A stretch of 31,028 bases of DNA, taken from contig JBCDCP010000016.1 of the NCBI GenBank assembly GCA_039181495.1, forward strand, positions 1 through 31,028. The letters are read 5' to 3'. The position numbers were made by a program, and so were the translations under genes. Each line of letters opens with the position of its first letter. Position 1 is the first letter of the stretch. The notes beneath the pieces were generated by a model. That model was given only the letters and a program-made list of their open reading frames with translations. It ran no database searches and had not been told where the DNA came from. This DNA is from JBCDCP01 sp039181495 (lineage in GTDB: Bacteria > Pseudomonadota > Alphaproteobacteria > Rhizobiales > Tepidamorphaceae). Of the stretch, positions 23,629 through 31,028 are shown in pieces.

Positions 23629-24483
23629 ATGCTGAGTAAAATACTTGTTCCCGTACGGGGAGACGGCATGAAGGAAACGGTGGTTTCCCATGCAGCGGCT
23701 CTTGCCAAGCGACACCAATCCCATTTGGTCGTTGCCCATTGCCGTACCAACCCGGAAGAATTTGCACCATTCAGCAGACACCTGCCGAGCTTTGCGCGCG
23801 ACACCTTTGTCCAGCAAGCGCAGGAATTGGCAGACCAGCAGGAAGAGCAACTGCGCCAGGAGCTTCATACTCTTGCTGAAAGGCACAGCCTTTCGGAAAC
23901 CGACGCGCCGGATGGAGACAAGGCGACCGTTGCCTTCATTGAGGAACACGGCACCATGGCCGATGTCATCAAACATCATGGCCGGCTCGCTGACCTCATC
24001 GTTGTCGCCAAGCCCGACCGCGACCGAAATCTCGGAACGAATTCACTCAAGTCGGGGCTGTTCCGTACCGGCAGGCCTGTTCTCATGTGTCCGCGCAACG
24101 GAGAGACCGCGCCCGATCTGGGCGAGAACATTGCCATTGGCTGGAATGGATCTCTGGAAGCAGCCCGTTCGGTGGCTTTGACACTGGATCTTGTCGCCGC
24201 GGCCAAGAGCGTCACGATTCTTGCCGGGGGCAAGGGCGAGCCCCATGGCGCGACCGCTGAAGAACTGGTGGCCTATTATGGGCTTCGCGGTATTGAGGCG
24301 AAAGTAACCCGCTTCGAGGATCGCAATCCCGGCGCAGCGCTGCTGCGCAAGACGACAGAAGCCGGCGCCAGCCTTCTTGTCATGGGCGCATACGGGCAGA
24401 GTCACGAACGCGAAACACTGTTCGGTGGAAATACCCAAACCGTTGTCGATACAGCAGAAATCCCGGTCGTGCTGGTACATTGA
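23629..24483 (+). CDS. Universal stress protein, tandem UspA domains
   Basis: A 284-residue cytoplasmic protein with two UspA domains. The first begins MLSKILVPV and runs to about residue 150 (GRPVLMCPRN); the second begins NIAIGWNGSLEAARSVAL and ends IPVVLVH. The second carries the nucleotide-binding pattern G-x2-G-x9-G as GAYGQSHERETLFGG, but the usual Ser/Thr after the last Gly is Gly, followed by NT. The first domain lacks a clear motif, with GTNSLKSGLFRTGRPV as its remnant. I chose the ATG at 23629, where the fold begins; the frame is open back to 23188 but reads as non-protein. UspA genes often stand next to TRAP/Tct-type transporters (as TeaD does), which fits the transporter directly downstream. 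Confidence 0.9.
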   Translation: MLSKILVPVRGDGMKETVVSHAAALAKRHQSHLVVAHCRTNPEEFAPFSRHLPSFARDTFVQQAQELADQQEEQLRQELHTLAERHSLSETDAPDGDKATVAFIEEHGTMADVIKHHGRLADLIVVAKPDRDRNLGTNSLKSGLFRTGRPVLMCPRNGETAPDLGENIAIGWNGSLEAARSVALTLDLVAAAKSVTILAGGKGEPHGATAEELVAYYGLRGIEAKVTRFEDRNPGAALLRKTTEAGASLLVMGAYGQSHERETLFGGNTQTVVDTAEIPVVLVH

Positions 24484-24561
24484 GCGATCGTATCGGGGGC
24501 GGATCGCCAATCATTCGGGACCATTGAAGAAATCCATCACCCTGGAAGTGCCGTAAGGACA

Positions 24562-24588
24562 TTCACCGATTTGTTAACAAGCGGTGAA
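24562..24588. promoter_or_regulatory. Nested palindrome upstream of the tct operon
   Basis: An outer 7-bp dyad (TTCACCG / CGGTGAA) encloses a perfect 10-bp palindrome (TTGTTAACAA), with inner spacers of 2 and 1 bases. It ends 24 bp before the tctC ATG. TTGTTAACAA resembles the TTGTnnACAA shape used by some GntR-family regulators, so this is a good operator candidate for control of the transporter. No regulator gene for it is visible in the plus-strand block. Confidence 0.5.
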
Positions 24589-24612
24589 AAACAAACGTTC
24601 AGGGAGGGCGAT

Positions 24613-25581
24613 ATGAGTATCACCAGAAGAATGATTATGGGGATTGGTTGCGCGGCGATGGTGGCGACAGCACCAATCGCGGCCATGGCGGAATGGCAGC
24701 CAAGAAAACCCATCGATTTCGTCATTATGGCTGGAGCAGGCGGTGGCGCTGACCAGATTGCGCGCTTCATCCAGTCGGTCGCTGAAAAGCAGGACATGAC
24801 GAACCGCCCGCTGGTTCCCAACAACAAGGGAGGCGGATCGGGCGCTGAAGCACTGCTCCATGTCAATGGCGCAAGCGATCCAGACCATACGATCCTCGTG
24901 ACGCTGAATTCGTTCTTCACGACTCCGTTGCGTCAGCAGAACCTTGGGATCGACATTCAAACCTTCACGCCAGTTGCAATGATGGGCGTGGATCCGTTTG
25001 TGCTGTGGGTCCACAAGGACCAGGGTATTTCAACCTTCGAAGAGTTTGTTGAAGCCGTGAAAGCTGCCGATGGCGAGTGGGTCATGGGTGGCACGGGCAA
25101 GGGTCAGGAAGACTCTATCGTGATCGCATTCATGTCGGGAGCCTACGATCTGAAGATCAAATACATCCCTTATGATGGCGGTGGTGCAGTTGCCAAAGAC
25201 CTCGCCGGCAAACAGATCATGGCCACGGTCAACAACCCGGCCGAAGCCAAGGGCTTTTATGAAGCAGGCGATTTCGTGCCGCTTCTGGCCTTCTCGGATG
25301 AACGGATGCCGGCCTACCCCGACGTCCCGACCATGAAGGAAAAGGGTCACGACTTCTCCTACTATAACCAGCGCGCTGTGGTCGGTGCGCCTGGCATGTC
25401 GGACGAAGCGGCCGCCTACTACCGCGACCTGTTCACCAAGATCTATGAGACCGGCGACTGGCAGGGTTATCTTGAGTCCGAGAGTCTGTCGCCTTTGTGG
25501 ATGGACGCCGACGAGCAGCGTGGCTACTGGGCGCTACAGGTAGAGAACCACAAGGAGTTGCTGGCCGCGCTTGGCGAGTGA
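24613..25581 (+). CDS. tctC: Tripartite tricarboxylate transporter substrate-binding protein (TctC family)
   Basis: A 322-residue periplasmic receptor of the Bug/TctC family. The signal peptide has an RR pair (MSITRR) followed by a hydrophobic stretch, with cleavage near AAMA-E (residue 26/27). The mature chain starts with WQPRKPIDFVIMAGAGGGADQIARF, the usual first strand and ligand loop, and has the second loop at GGTGKGQEDS. The ATG at 24613 follows AGGGAGGGCGAT, a strong ribosome-binding site; the longer frame from 24571 lacks one. It starts a tctC-tctB-tctA operon. Tct systems are secondary carriers for carboxylates such as citrate or aromatic acids; which one applies here is unknown. Confidence 0.94.
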   Translation: MSITRRMIMGIGCAAMVATAPIAAMAEWQPRKPIDFVIMAGAGGGADQIARFIQSVAEKQDMTNRPLVPNNKGGGSGAEALLHVNGASDPDHTILVTLNSFFTTPLRQQNLGIDIQTFTPVAMMGVDPFVLWVHKDQGISTFEEFVEAVKAADGEWVMGGTGKGQEDSIVIAFMSGAYDLKIKYIPYDGGGAVAKDLAGKQIMATVNNPAEAKGFYEAGDFVPLLAFSDERMPAYPDVPTMKEKGHDFSYYNQRAVVGAPGMSDEAAAYYRDLFTKIYETGDWQGYLESESLSPLWMDADEQRGYWALQVENHKELLAALGE

Positions 25582-25625
25582 CGCCAGGCCGTTCCACGAT
25601 GAACTAGAATGAAAAGCAGGGCCGG

Positions 25626-26129
25626 ATGCGCATTGGTGAAATTGTAACCGCTGGCGTGCTGGCCCTGTTTTCGCTGTATCTGATGTGGAAGAGCACCGAG
25701 CTGCCCGTCGGGTACATCTCAGGGCAAGGGCCTGGCGGCGGTGCCTGGCCCTTCTGGCTTTCCGGCGTGATGTTATTGTGCTGCGGCATGATCGCGTTCA
25801 ACTGGTGGCGGCGGACGAGCCCGCCGTCCCAGTCTGACGAGCCGCTGCTCGATGCCTATGGCTGGCGCATGCTGCTGATGGTCGGTGGCGGCATCATTGT
25901 TTTTGTCGGGCTGATCAACATCATCTCGATGTACGGCGCGATCGCCGTGTTCCTGCTCTATTACACCCGCTATCTCGGCCGCCACAGCTGGGCTGCCAGC
26001 CTGCCTATTTCGCTGATCACCCCGATTGCGCTGTTCTTTTTCTTCGAAGGCGCCATGCGGATCACGATGCCGACGGGCATGTCGTTCACCGACCCGGTGT
26101 TCAACGTGCTCTACGACATCATCTACTAG
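25626..26129 (+). CDS. tctB: Tripartite tricarboxylate transporter small membrane subunit (TctB family)
   Basis: A 167-residue inner-membrane protein with about four transmembrane helices (residues about 7-21, 40-60, 80-102, 103-137). The pattern GQGPGGGAWPFWLSGVMLLC near 33-53, with a Gly-Pro rich loop before the second helix, is typical of TctB. It pairs with the large TctA channel, encoded 29 bp downstream, and with TctC, encoded 44 bp upstream. Sequence conservation in TctB is low in general, so the call rests on size, topology, this loop and gene order. Those agree well. Confidence 0.92.
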   Translation: MRIGEIVTAGVLALFSLYLMWKSTELPVGYISGQGPGGGAWPFWLSGVMLLCCGMIAFNWWRRTSPPSQSDEPLLDAYGWRMLLMVGGGIIVFVGLINIISMYGAIAVFLLYYTRYLGRHSWAASLPISLITPIALFFFFEGAMRITMPTGMSFTDPVFNVLYDIIY

Positions 26130-26158
26130 TCCGCCCGCACCAAGGACGTCGTCTGACG

Positions 26159-27670
26159 ATGGAAATTCTGGGCCTTCTCGGCGATGGCATGCTGCTGGCG
26201 CTGCAGCCGCTCAATCTCGGCCTGATCGTGATTGGCGTCACCATCGGGCTGTTCATCGGCGCGATGCCGGGGCTCGGTTCGGTGAATGGCGTTGCCATTC
26301 TGTTGCCGATCACTTTCCTGGTGCCGCCCAGCGGCGCCATCATCTTCCTGGCGGCGATCTATTATGGCGCCATGTATGGCGGCGCGATTTCGTCTGTCAC
26401 CTTGGGCATCCCCGGCGCCTCGACCGCTGTTGCCACGACCTTCGATGGCCGTCCACTGGCTCTGCAAGGCAAGGCGAGCCTTGCGCTGGTTACCGCTGCG
26501 GTTGCATCATTTGTCGGCGGTACGGTGGCCAACATCCTGTTCACGATGTTCGCGCCGATCCTTGCATCGGTGGCCCTGTCTTTCGGACCGCCGGAGATTT
26601 TCGCACTCATGCTGCTCGCCTTTGCTACCTTCGTCGGGCTTGGCGGCGACGACATTCCAAAAACGATCTTCTCGATCTGCTTCGGCCTGGTGCTCGCATC
26701 GATCGGCTTTGACCAGATCTCAGGCGCCCCCCGGCTCGTCCTGTTCGACATGAACGACTTCCTGCAAGGGATCGGATTCCTCGTACTGGCGATCGGCGTC
26801 TATGGCATCGGCGAGATGCTGTGGACCATCGAGCAGACCCGTGGCGAGATCACGACCACTACGCCGAAGTTCACCGTCCGAGGCATGATCGCCGATTTGC
26901 GGATCGCCCTGAGGAAGGCATGGAAGGGAACGTGGATCGGATCGATCCTTGGCTTCTTTGTCGGCATCCTGCCAGCCGCTGGCGCAACGCCGGGCTCGCT
27001 CATGGCTTATGGCGTGTCCAAGATGGTGTCGCGCACACCGGAGGAATTCGGCAAGGGCAGCCCGGACGGCGTGGCCGCGCCGGAGTCGGCCAACAACTCC
27101 GCCTCCACTGGCTCGATGCTGCCGATGCTCACGCTTGGTATTCCCGGCTCGCCCACCACTGCCATCCTGCTGGGCGGCATGGTGATCTGGGGACTGCTTC
27201 CCGGCCCGCGCCTGATTGTCGAGGAAACCGAATTCGTTTGGGGGTTGATCGGCTCGTTCTACATCTCGAACCTGGCCGCGGTGCTTATCAATCTGGCCTT
27301 CATTCCAGTGTTCATCTGGATGCTACGGATGCCCTTCACCATCCTCGCACCAATGATCTTCGTGCTTTCGATCATCGGCGGCTATGCCGCCACACGCGAC
27401 ATGTTCGACATCTGGCTCATGGTGATCTTCGGTCTTGGAGCGTTCTTCCTGCGGCGTTTCGACTATCCGCTAGCGCCAGCAGTTCTGGCCATCGTGCTGG
27501 GGCCAATCGCTGAACCGACGTTGCGTCAGTCGCTGTTGCTGTCGTCGGGCGATCCGTCGATCTTCTTCACCCGGCCGATTGCTGGCCCCATCACGATTGT
27601 GGCTCTGATCCTGATTTTCCTGCCGTTGATCAATTTCATCCGTAAGAGACGTGCAACCGCAAAGGGTTGA
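26159..27670 (+). CDS. tctA: Tripartite tricarboxylate transporter large membrane subunit (TctA family)
   Basis: A 503-residue polytopic membrane protein of the usual TctA length. The signature IGLFIGAMPGLGSVNGVAILLPITF (about 23-47) is present, with AAIYYGAMYGGAISSVTLGIPG following. Its internal repeat counterpart is FFVGILPAAGATPGSLMAYG in the second half, then LTLGIPGSPTTAILLGGM. About 11-12 hydrophobic segments are visible. It forms the cation-coupled carboxylate channel with TctB and receives substrate from TctC. It is the last tct gene; a strong hairpin starts 15 bp after its stop. Confidence 0.95.
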   Translation: MEILGLLGDGMLLALQPLNLGLIVIGVTIGLFIGAMPGLGSVNGVAILLPITFLVPPSGAIIFLAAIYYGAMYGGAISSVTLGIPGASTAVATTFDGRPLALQGKASLALVTAAVASFVGGTVANILFTMFAPILASVALSFGPPEIFALMLLAFATFVGLGGDDIPKTIFSICFGLVLASIGFDQISGAPRLVLFDMNDFLQGIGFLVLAIGVYGIGEMLWTIEQTRGEITTTTPKFTVRGMIADLRIALRKAWKGTWIGSILGFFVGILPAAGATPGSLMAYGVSKMVSRTPEEFGKGSPDGVAAPESANNSASTGSMLPMLTLGIPGSPTTAILLGGMVIWGLLPGPRLIVEETEFVWGLIGSFYISNLAAVLINLAFIPVFIWMLRMPFTILAPMIFVLSIIGGYAATRDMFDIWLMVIFGLGAFFLRRFDYPLAPAVLAIVLGPIAEPTLRQSLLLSSGDPSIFFTRPIAGPITIVALILIFLPLINFIRKRRATAKG

Positions 27671-27684
27671 TGAGCCGAGTGACC

Positions 27685-27719
27685 GGGCCGCAAGACCTGG
27701 CCAGTTCTTGTCCCGGCCC
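27685..27719 (+). terminator. Strong hairpin between tctA and the AidB-like gene
   Basis: GGGCCG-CAAGA pairs with TCTTG-(TCC bulge)-CGGCCC around a 10-base loop, giving an 11-bp stem that begins 15 bp after the tctA stop. It is followed by CCCCTTGCTCC, so there is no proper U tract. It may end the tct message, or act as a partial terminator or 3'-end stabiliser before the acyl-CoA dehydrogenase gene that starts 24 bp later. Confidence 0.6.
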
Positions 27720-27742
27720 CCTTGCTCCGCCACACTGTACGG

Positions 27743-29395
27743 ATGACGACACGCGCACCTCTCACAAGGCTCGCAACACACGACGTCACCAACCAGCCGC
27801 CACCGTTGGTCGACTACAACGCCTATGACAGCGATACACCGCTTCAAGCGGCAGTGCGGAAGGCGGGCGACGATGTGCACGGTGCCCGGCTGTCGGCATT
27901 TGGCGGGCAGATCGGCAGCGCTGAGACGATCGAGTGGGGGCGGCTCGCCAATGAGAACCCGCCACGGCTGAGCAGCTTCGACCGCTACGGCCACCGGCTC
28001 GACGAAGTGGAATTCCACCCGGCCTATCATCAGCTCATGCAGCTCGGCATCGCTGCCGGAGTGTCGTCCGCCGCCTGGACGGTCGGCAAGGCCGGTCACA
28101 CGCTGCATGCAGCATTGCTCTATCTCATGACCCAGGCCGATGCCGGCACAGTCTGCCCGATGTCCATGACCTATGCTGTCGTGCCGGCGCTACGAAGCGA
28201 GCCGGACCTTGCAGCCGAATGGCAGCCAAGGGTGACAGCTGGTCGATACGATCCGCGCTTTATCCCGGCCGCCGAAAAGACCGGCTGCACCATGGGCATG
28301 GCCATGACAGAGAAGCAGGGCGGGTCCGATGTTCGGGCAAACACAACCCGTGCCATACCGCTCGGCGACGGCGTGTTTGAACTGACCGGCCACAAATGGT
28401 TTTGCTCAGCGCCAATGTCAGATGCCTTTCTGACGCTTGCCTATTGCGAGGACGGTCTTTCCTGTTTTCTCGTGCCTCGCTGGCGGTCGGACGGGACGCG
28501 CAACGCCATTCACATCATGCGTTTGAAAGACAAGCTCGGCGATCGCTCAAACGCATCAAGCGAGATTGAGTATCACGGCGCATGGGCCCAACGCGTCGGC
28601 CCTCAAGGTCGCGGCGTCAGAACCATTATCGAGATGGTTCAGGGGACCCGGCTCGATTGTATTCTCGGTTCAGCAGGTGGGATGCGCGCGAGCCTCGTGC
28701 AGGCGCTTTGGCACACCGCTCACCGCACGGCGTTTCAGAGACGACTGGTTGATCAGCCGGCCATGCGCGCTGTTCTGGCCGATCTGTGCCTTGAGGTCGA
28801 GGCTACGATCGCACTCGGCTTTCGCGTCGCCCGCGCATTCGATGCGAGTGAAAATGACACCGGCGAGTTGGCGTTCGCACGGCTTGCCACCTCGATAGCC
28901 AAATACTGGGTCTGCAAGCGACAGCCTGGTGTCGTCTATGAAGCGCTGGAATCGATGGGTGGTGCTGGTTTCGTCGAAGACGGGCCAATGCCCCGCCTTT
29001 ATCGGCAGAGCCCGCTCAACGCGATCTGGGAAGGCAGCGGCAACGTTATCGCGCTCAACATCTTGCGGGCGATGGCACGCGAACCCGACTCGATTGAAGC
29101 TATCAGGTCGGAACTTGAGAACGTACGTGGCACCAATGCGCGATACGACGCACATCTCGACACATGGCAGCGCTGGTTCATATCAGATCCGCCAAGTGAG
29201 AGCACTGCACGGGTCTTCGCAGAGCAAACGGCACTGGCGCTACAGGCCGCCGCCCTCCAGTCAGGACCCGATGAGGTCTTCGACAGCTTCTGCGCCGCGC
29301 GCCTAGATCCGGCCAACCGATCGCTAGCTTATGGCGCTGTGCGGTCCGGCATTGCCGAGGACGTGCTGATCACGCGGGGCATGCCGGCGGTTTAA
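27743..29395 (+). CDS. aidB: AidB-type acyl-CoA dehydrogenase
   Basis: A 550-residue flavoprotein of the acyl-CoA dehydrogenase superfamily, closest to E. coli AidB (541 residues) along its whole length. Matching landmarks include THDVTNQPPPL (13-22), GRLANENPP (66-74), MGMAMTEKQGGSDVRANTTRA (184-203), GHKWFCSAP (216-224), LKDKLGDRSNASSEIEY, and LNAIWEGSGN (425-434), whose Glu430 is the residue at the catalytic position. AidB is induced by alkylating agents in E. coli and binds DNA through a basic C-terminal domain. The C-terminal 110 residues here show balanced charge rather than clear basic character, so DNA binding is doubtful. The ATG at 27743 is preferred by homology over the TTG at 27722; neither has a clear ribosome-binding site. 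Confidence 0.9.
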   Translation: MTTRAPLTRLATHDVTNQPPPLVDYNAYDSDTPLQAAVRKAGDDVHGARLSAFGGQIGSAETIEWGRLANENPPRLSSFDRYGHRLDEVEFHPAYHQLMQLGIAAGVSSAAWTVGKAGHTLHAALLYLMTQADAGTVCPMSMTYAVVPALRSEPDLAAEWQPRVTAGRYDPRFIPAAEKTGCTMGMAMTEKQGGSDVRANTTRAIPLGDGVFELTGHKWFCSAPMSDAFLTLAYCEDGLSCFLVPRWRSDGTRNAIHIMRLKDKLGDRSNASSEIEYHGAWAQRVGPQGRGVRTIIEMVQGTRLDCILGSAGGMRASLVQALWHTAHRTAFQRRLVDQPAMRAVLADLCLEVEATIALGFRVARAFDASENDTGELAFARLATSIAKYWVCKRQPGVVYEALESMGGAGFVEDGPMPRLYRQSPLNAIWEGSGNVIALNILRAMAREPDSIEAIRSELENVRGTNARYDAHLDTWQRWFISDPPSESTARVFAEQTALALQAAALQSGPDEVFDSFCAARLDPANRSLAYGAVRSGIAEDVLITRGMPAV

Positions 29396-29437
29396 GCGGT
29401 GAACGATGGTCTCTACGCCGGATCGCCGCCTTGACGG

Positions 29438-29821
29438 TCAGGCTCGTGCCTGAGTGTAGACCGATGGGATGTCCCAGACTTCGGCAATTCGGCCGTTGAT
29501 GAACCGCCAGACCACAACCACGTCGATCGCGATCGCCTCACCTTCGAGAGTCAGCGTGTTCCGCGTTTGGGTCACGACCAGTTCGTCTCCCACGGCAGTC
29601 GCCGAGACAGGTGTGACTTTGAATGTTCCGGCCGTCTTCTGGCCAAGCGTCTCAAAGAACGTGCGGATACCGGCGACGCCAACATAATCGCCATTGAGAT
29701 CAGGCAGCTCGGAGTTGAAGTAGTGGAAGACGACATCTTCGGAGAACAGTTCGGTGGATGATGCGAGATCGCTCGGATCAAGCCGCTCGAGCAGCGAAAT
29801 GTTCGGATGGTCCTGGACCAC
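29438..29821 (-). CDS. SnoaL-like/NTF2-fold protein
   Basis: A 127-residue cytoplasmic protein with the SnoaL-like (limonene-1,2-epoxide hydrolase-type) fold. The N-terminal helix is followed by LFSEDVVFHYFNSELPDLNGDYVGVAGIRTFFETL, then strands with VVTQTRNTLTLEGEAIAIDVVVVWRFINGRIAEVWDIPSV, the characteristic ending of these proteins. No signal peptide is present. It starts at GTG (29821) after GAGGTGAGGG; an upstream ATG in another frame is closed by a stop at once. It follows an SDR gene on the same strand and converges with aidB. Activity is not predictable from sequence; family members include isomerases, epoxide hydrolases and ligand binders. Confidence 0.85.
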   Translation of the reverse strand: MVQDHPNISLLERLDPSDLASSTELFSEDVVFHYFNSELPDLNGDYVGVAGIRTFFETLGQKTAGTFKVTPVSATAVGDELVVTQTRNTLTLEGEAIAIDVVVVWRFINGRIAEVWDIPSVYTQARA

Positions 29822-29930
29822 GGCTCCCTCACCTCTCCATCACAACAAGCTCCGAGATCGTTATGGACTGCTCCGGGCACACTTCACGTTGACAGTCATC
29901 AACACGGCGGCGTGGCGCCTGCTGCTGCCG

Positions 29931-30719
29931 TCAGGCAAGTCCATCGAGCACGGCTTCCATCGTGGTGACCACCGCCACCGCCTGGCTGGAATCAATGTGG
30001 GAAAAGTGACCTGCATCATTGTCCCAATACCGCCCCGAATCCTTGTTGAAGTCATCGGTTGTGGCCATTCGGACGAGAAGGTCGGCGCCGATATGCAGAT
30101 CGTTGCCAGCAACCCCAAACCCGTCTCTGACCATTTTTGACGCAAGCAGCGAGCCTGGATTAACGGCGAGAACGATCGGGCCGCCCGGAAGCTCCTTGGC
30201 CAGGGTTTCCGACCACAGCGTGATCGCCAGTTTGCTCTGAGCATAGGCCTCCATATCGCCCAGAGCCTTGTCACCTTTCAGCGCTACGAGATCGACCGGG
30301 GCCTGAGCGGCGGAGGACAGATTGATGATCCGGCCGGTTGCCGGAATGTTCGGCAGGAGCAAGCGCGTCAGTCTGTAAGGCGCAAGAGTATTGACCATGA
30401 AGCGGACATCGAGGCCGTTTCGCGCCACAGGCTTTGGCGTCTTGAAAACCCCCGCATTGTTGATCAGGACATCGAGCCGCTCGTGCCGGTTTCGAACGGC
30501 ATCGGCCAGAGCATCGACCTGCCGGAGGTCTGAAAGATCAGCGAGAAAGATCTCCGTGTCGCCTCCGAGGTCATCGGCCACTGCTTCCAGTTTGGCTGCG
30601 CTTCGCCCATGCAGAAGCACGCGATGCCCCGCCGTAACCAGCAACTGAGCCGTGAGAAGGCCAATGCCATCAGTGGAGCCGGTAATCAGAATCGTCTTTG
30701 TCATGGAATGCTCAATCAT
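29931..30719 (-). CDS. Short-chain dehydrogenase/reductase (SDR)
   Basis: A 262-residue SDR, likely NAD(P)-dependent. The cofactor motif is TGSTDGIG (TGxxxGxG, about 14-21), NNAG is present at about 86-89, and the catalytic Ser and Tyr-x3-Lys appear as INLSSAAQ and YAQSK. The sequence around NGLDVRFMVNTLAPYRLTRLLLP resembles the retinol dehydrogenase/WWOX-like SDR group. If the ATG at 30719 is used the gene overlaps the upstream LLM gene by ATGA. The ATG at 30704 (MTKTILITGS) is the alternative and fits usual SDR N-termini better; neither has a strong ribosome-binding site. The substrate is unknown. Confidence 0.92.
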   Translation of the reverse strand: MIEHSMTKTILITGSTDGIGLLTAQLLVTAGHRVLLHGRSAAKLEAVADDLGGDTEIFLADLSDLRQVDALADAVRNRHERLDVLINNAGVFKTPKPVARNGLDVRFMVNTLAPYRLTRLLLPNIPATGRIINLSSAAQAPVDLVALKGDKALGDMEAYAQSKLAITLWSETLAKELPGGPIVLAVNPGSLLASKMVRDGFGVAGNDLHIGADLLVRMATTDDFNKDSGRYWDNDAGHFSHIDSSQAVAVVTTMEAVLDGLA

Positions 30720-31028
30720 GAATGGAACGCAGGCAGGATTTGATCCGCCAGTCGTTTCAGGGTCTCTTCGACGTCGCCCTGGTTGAACCGCAGGTTGAGA
30801 GCGACGTGGTTCATGCCGGCATCACGAAGCGCGGTCAGATAAACTTGCAGGTAATTCACACCGGACCGGAAGCCGAGATGGATCGGGGTAGCGGCAGTAT
30901 CCGGATCGGCAACCAGATCGACATAGAGCGATTGCATAACCGGCTTGTTGGTGCTGCCAGCCGCAGCAACGCGACCCCGATAGTCACTGATGACCCGAGC
31001 CTGAGCAGGGATATCCCGCGGATAGGTC
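30716..31028 (-). CDS. LLM-class (luciferase-like) flavin-dependent oxidoreductase, partial
   Basis: The C-terminal 104 residues of a gene whose start lies beyond the right edge. The frame reads from the edge as TYPRDIPAQARVISDYRGRVAAAG, then MQSLYVDLVADPDTAATP, IHLGFRSGVNYLQVYLTALRDAGMNHVALNLRFN, and ends LADQILPAFHS. The HLGFRSG and GMNHVALNLRFN segments are characteristic of the BA3436-type LLM oxidoreductases (TIGR03571-like), which use reduced flavin. The flavin- and substrate-binding N-terminal barrel is outside the window, so activity cannot be judged. It overlaps the SDR gene by ATGA if that gene starts at 30719. Confidence 0.85.
   Translation of the reverse strand, partial: TYPRDIPAQARVISDYRGRVAAAGSTNKPVMQSLYVDLVADPDTAATPIHLGFRSGVNYLQVYLTALRDAGMNHVALNLRFNQGDVEETLKRLADQILPAFHS

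Noticed and set aside
24484..24507. GCGATC/GATCGC inverted repeat after the UspA gene as a terminator
   Set aside because: The stem is only 6 bp with a 12-base loop and no T run; too weak to call.
29438..29453. TCAGGC-TCGT-GCCTGA hairpin as a bidirectional terminator between aidB and the SnoaL-like gene
   Set aside because: It lies within the last codons of the SnoaL-like gene and has no T tract on either strand; support is insufficient.

Overview
The window is GC-rich, gene-dense DNA with ATGA/TGATG-type stop/start overlaps. Its gene families (Liv-type and Tct-type solute uptake, molybdenum hydroxylases, AidB) suggest an alphaproteobacterium of the Rhizobiales/Rhodobacterales kind. The genus cannot be read from the sequence. 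I see no tRNA, rRNA, IS element, integrase or CRISPR array, so this looks like a chromosomal or megaplasmid catabolic region.

Block A (1-16840, all on the minus strand, read right to left) looks like one transcription unit of 16 genes with gaps of no more than about 48 bp. In order it encodes: LivH and LivM permeases; a LivG ATPase; a LivF ATPase fused to a UPF0261/Tm-1 domain; a TIM-barrel 'PEP hydrolase' family protein; a 1023-residue flotillin-like protein with a very long 11-residue-repeat coiled coil; two CoxG-like SRPBCC paralogues flanking a secreted NTF2-like protein; a four-polypeptide molybdenum hydroxylase (FAD subunit, 2Fe-2S subunit, and a large subunit split in two with a proline-rich tail at the break); a CoxD-like MoxR ATPase; a CoxE-like VWA protein; and, cut by the window edge, an amidohydrolase. 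The layout suggests uptake of an organic compound, its hydroxylation by a membrane-associated molybdenum enzyme, and further hydrolysis. The substrate is unknown. The active-site loop is of xanthine dehydrogenase/aldehyde oxidase type, not CO dehydrogenase type.

Block B (16977-23134, minus strand) lies just upstream and probably belongs to the same pathway: an AraC-family regulator, a divergent iron-alcohol-dehydrogenase-fold protein with altered motifs, the Liv-type periplasmic binding protein missing from block A, a ketopantoate-reductase-family enzyme and an acyl-CoA synthetase resembling the oxalyl-CoA synthetase (AAE3/Pcs60) group. A palindrome, AACTGTG-N5-CACAGTT, lies before livH, and its half-site recurs over the araC ribosome-binding site.

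Block C (23629-29395, plus strand) holds a tandem UspA protein, a complete tripartite tricarboxylate transporter (TctC-TctB-TctA) with a nested palindrome just upstream, and an AidB-type acyl-CoA dehydrogenase behind a strong hairpin. Block D (29438-31028, minus strand, convergent with C) has a SnoaL-like protein, a short-chain dehydrogenase and the 3' end of a luciferase-like (LLM) oxidoreductase.

The strongest unusual features are the hendecad flotillin inside a molybdenum hydroxylase operon, the split and proline-tailed large subunit, the LivF-UPF0261 fusion next to its TIM-barrel partner, and CoxD/CoxE-type maturation genes beside an enzyme that lacks the CO dehydrogenase cysteine loop.
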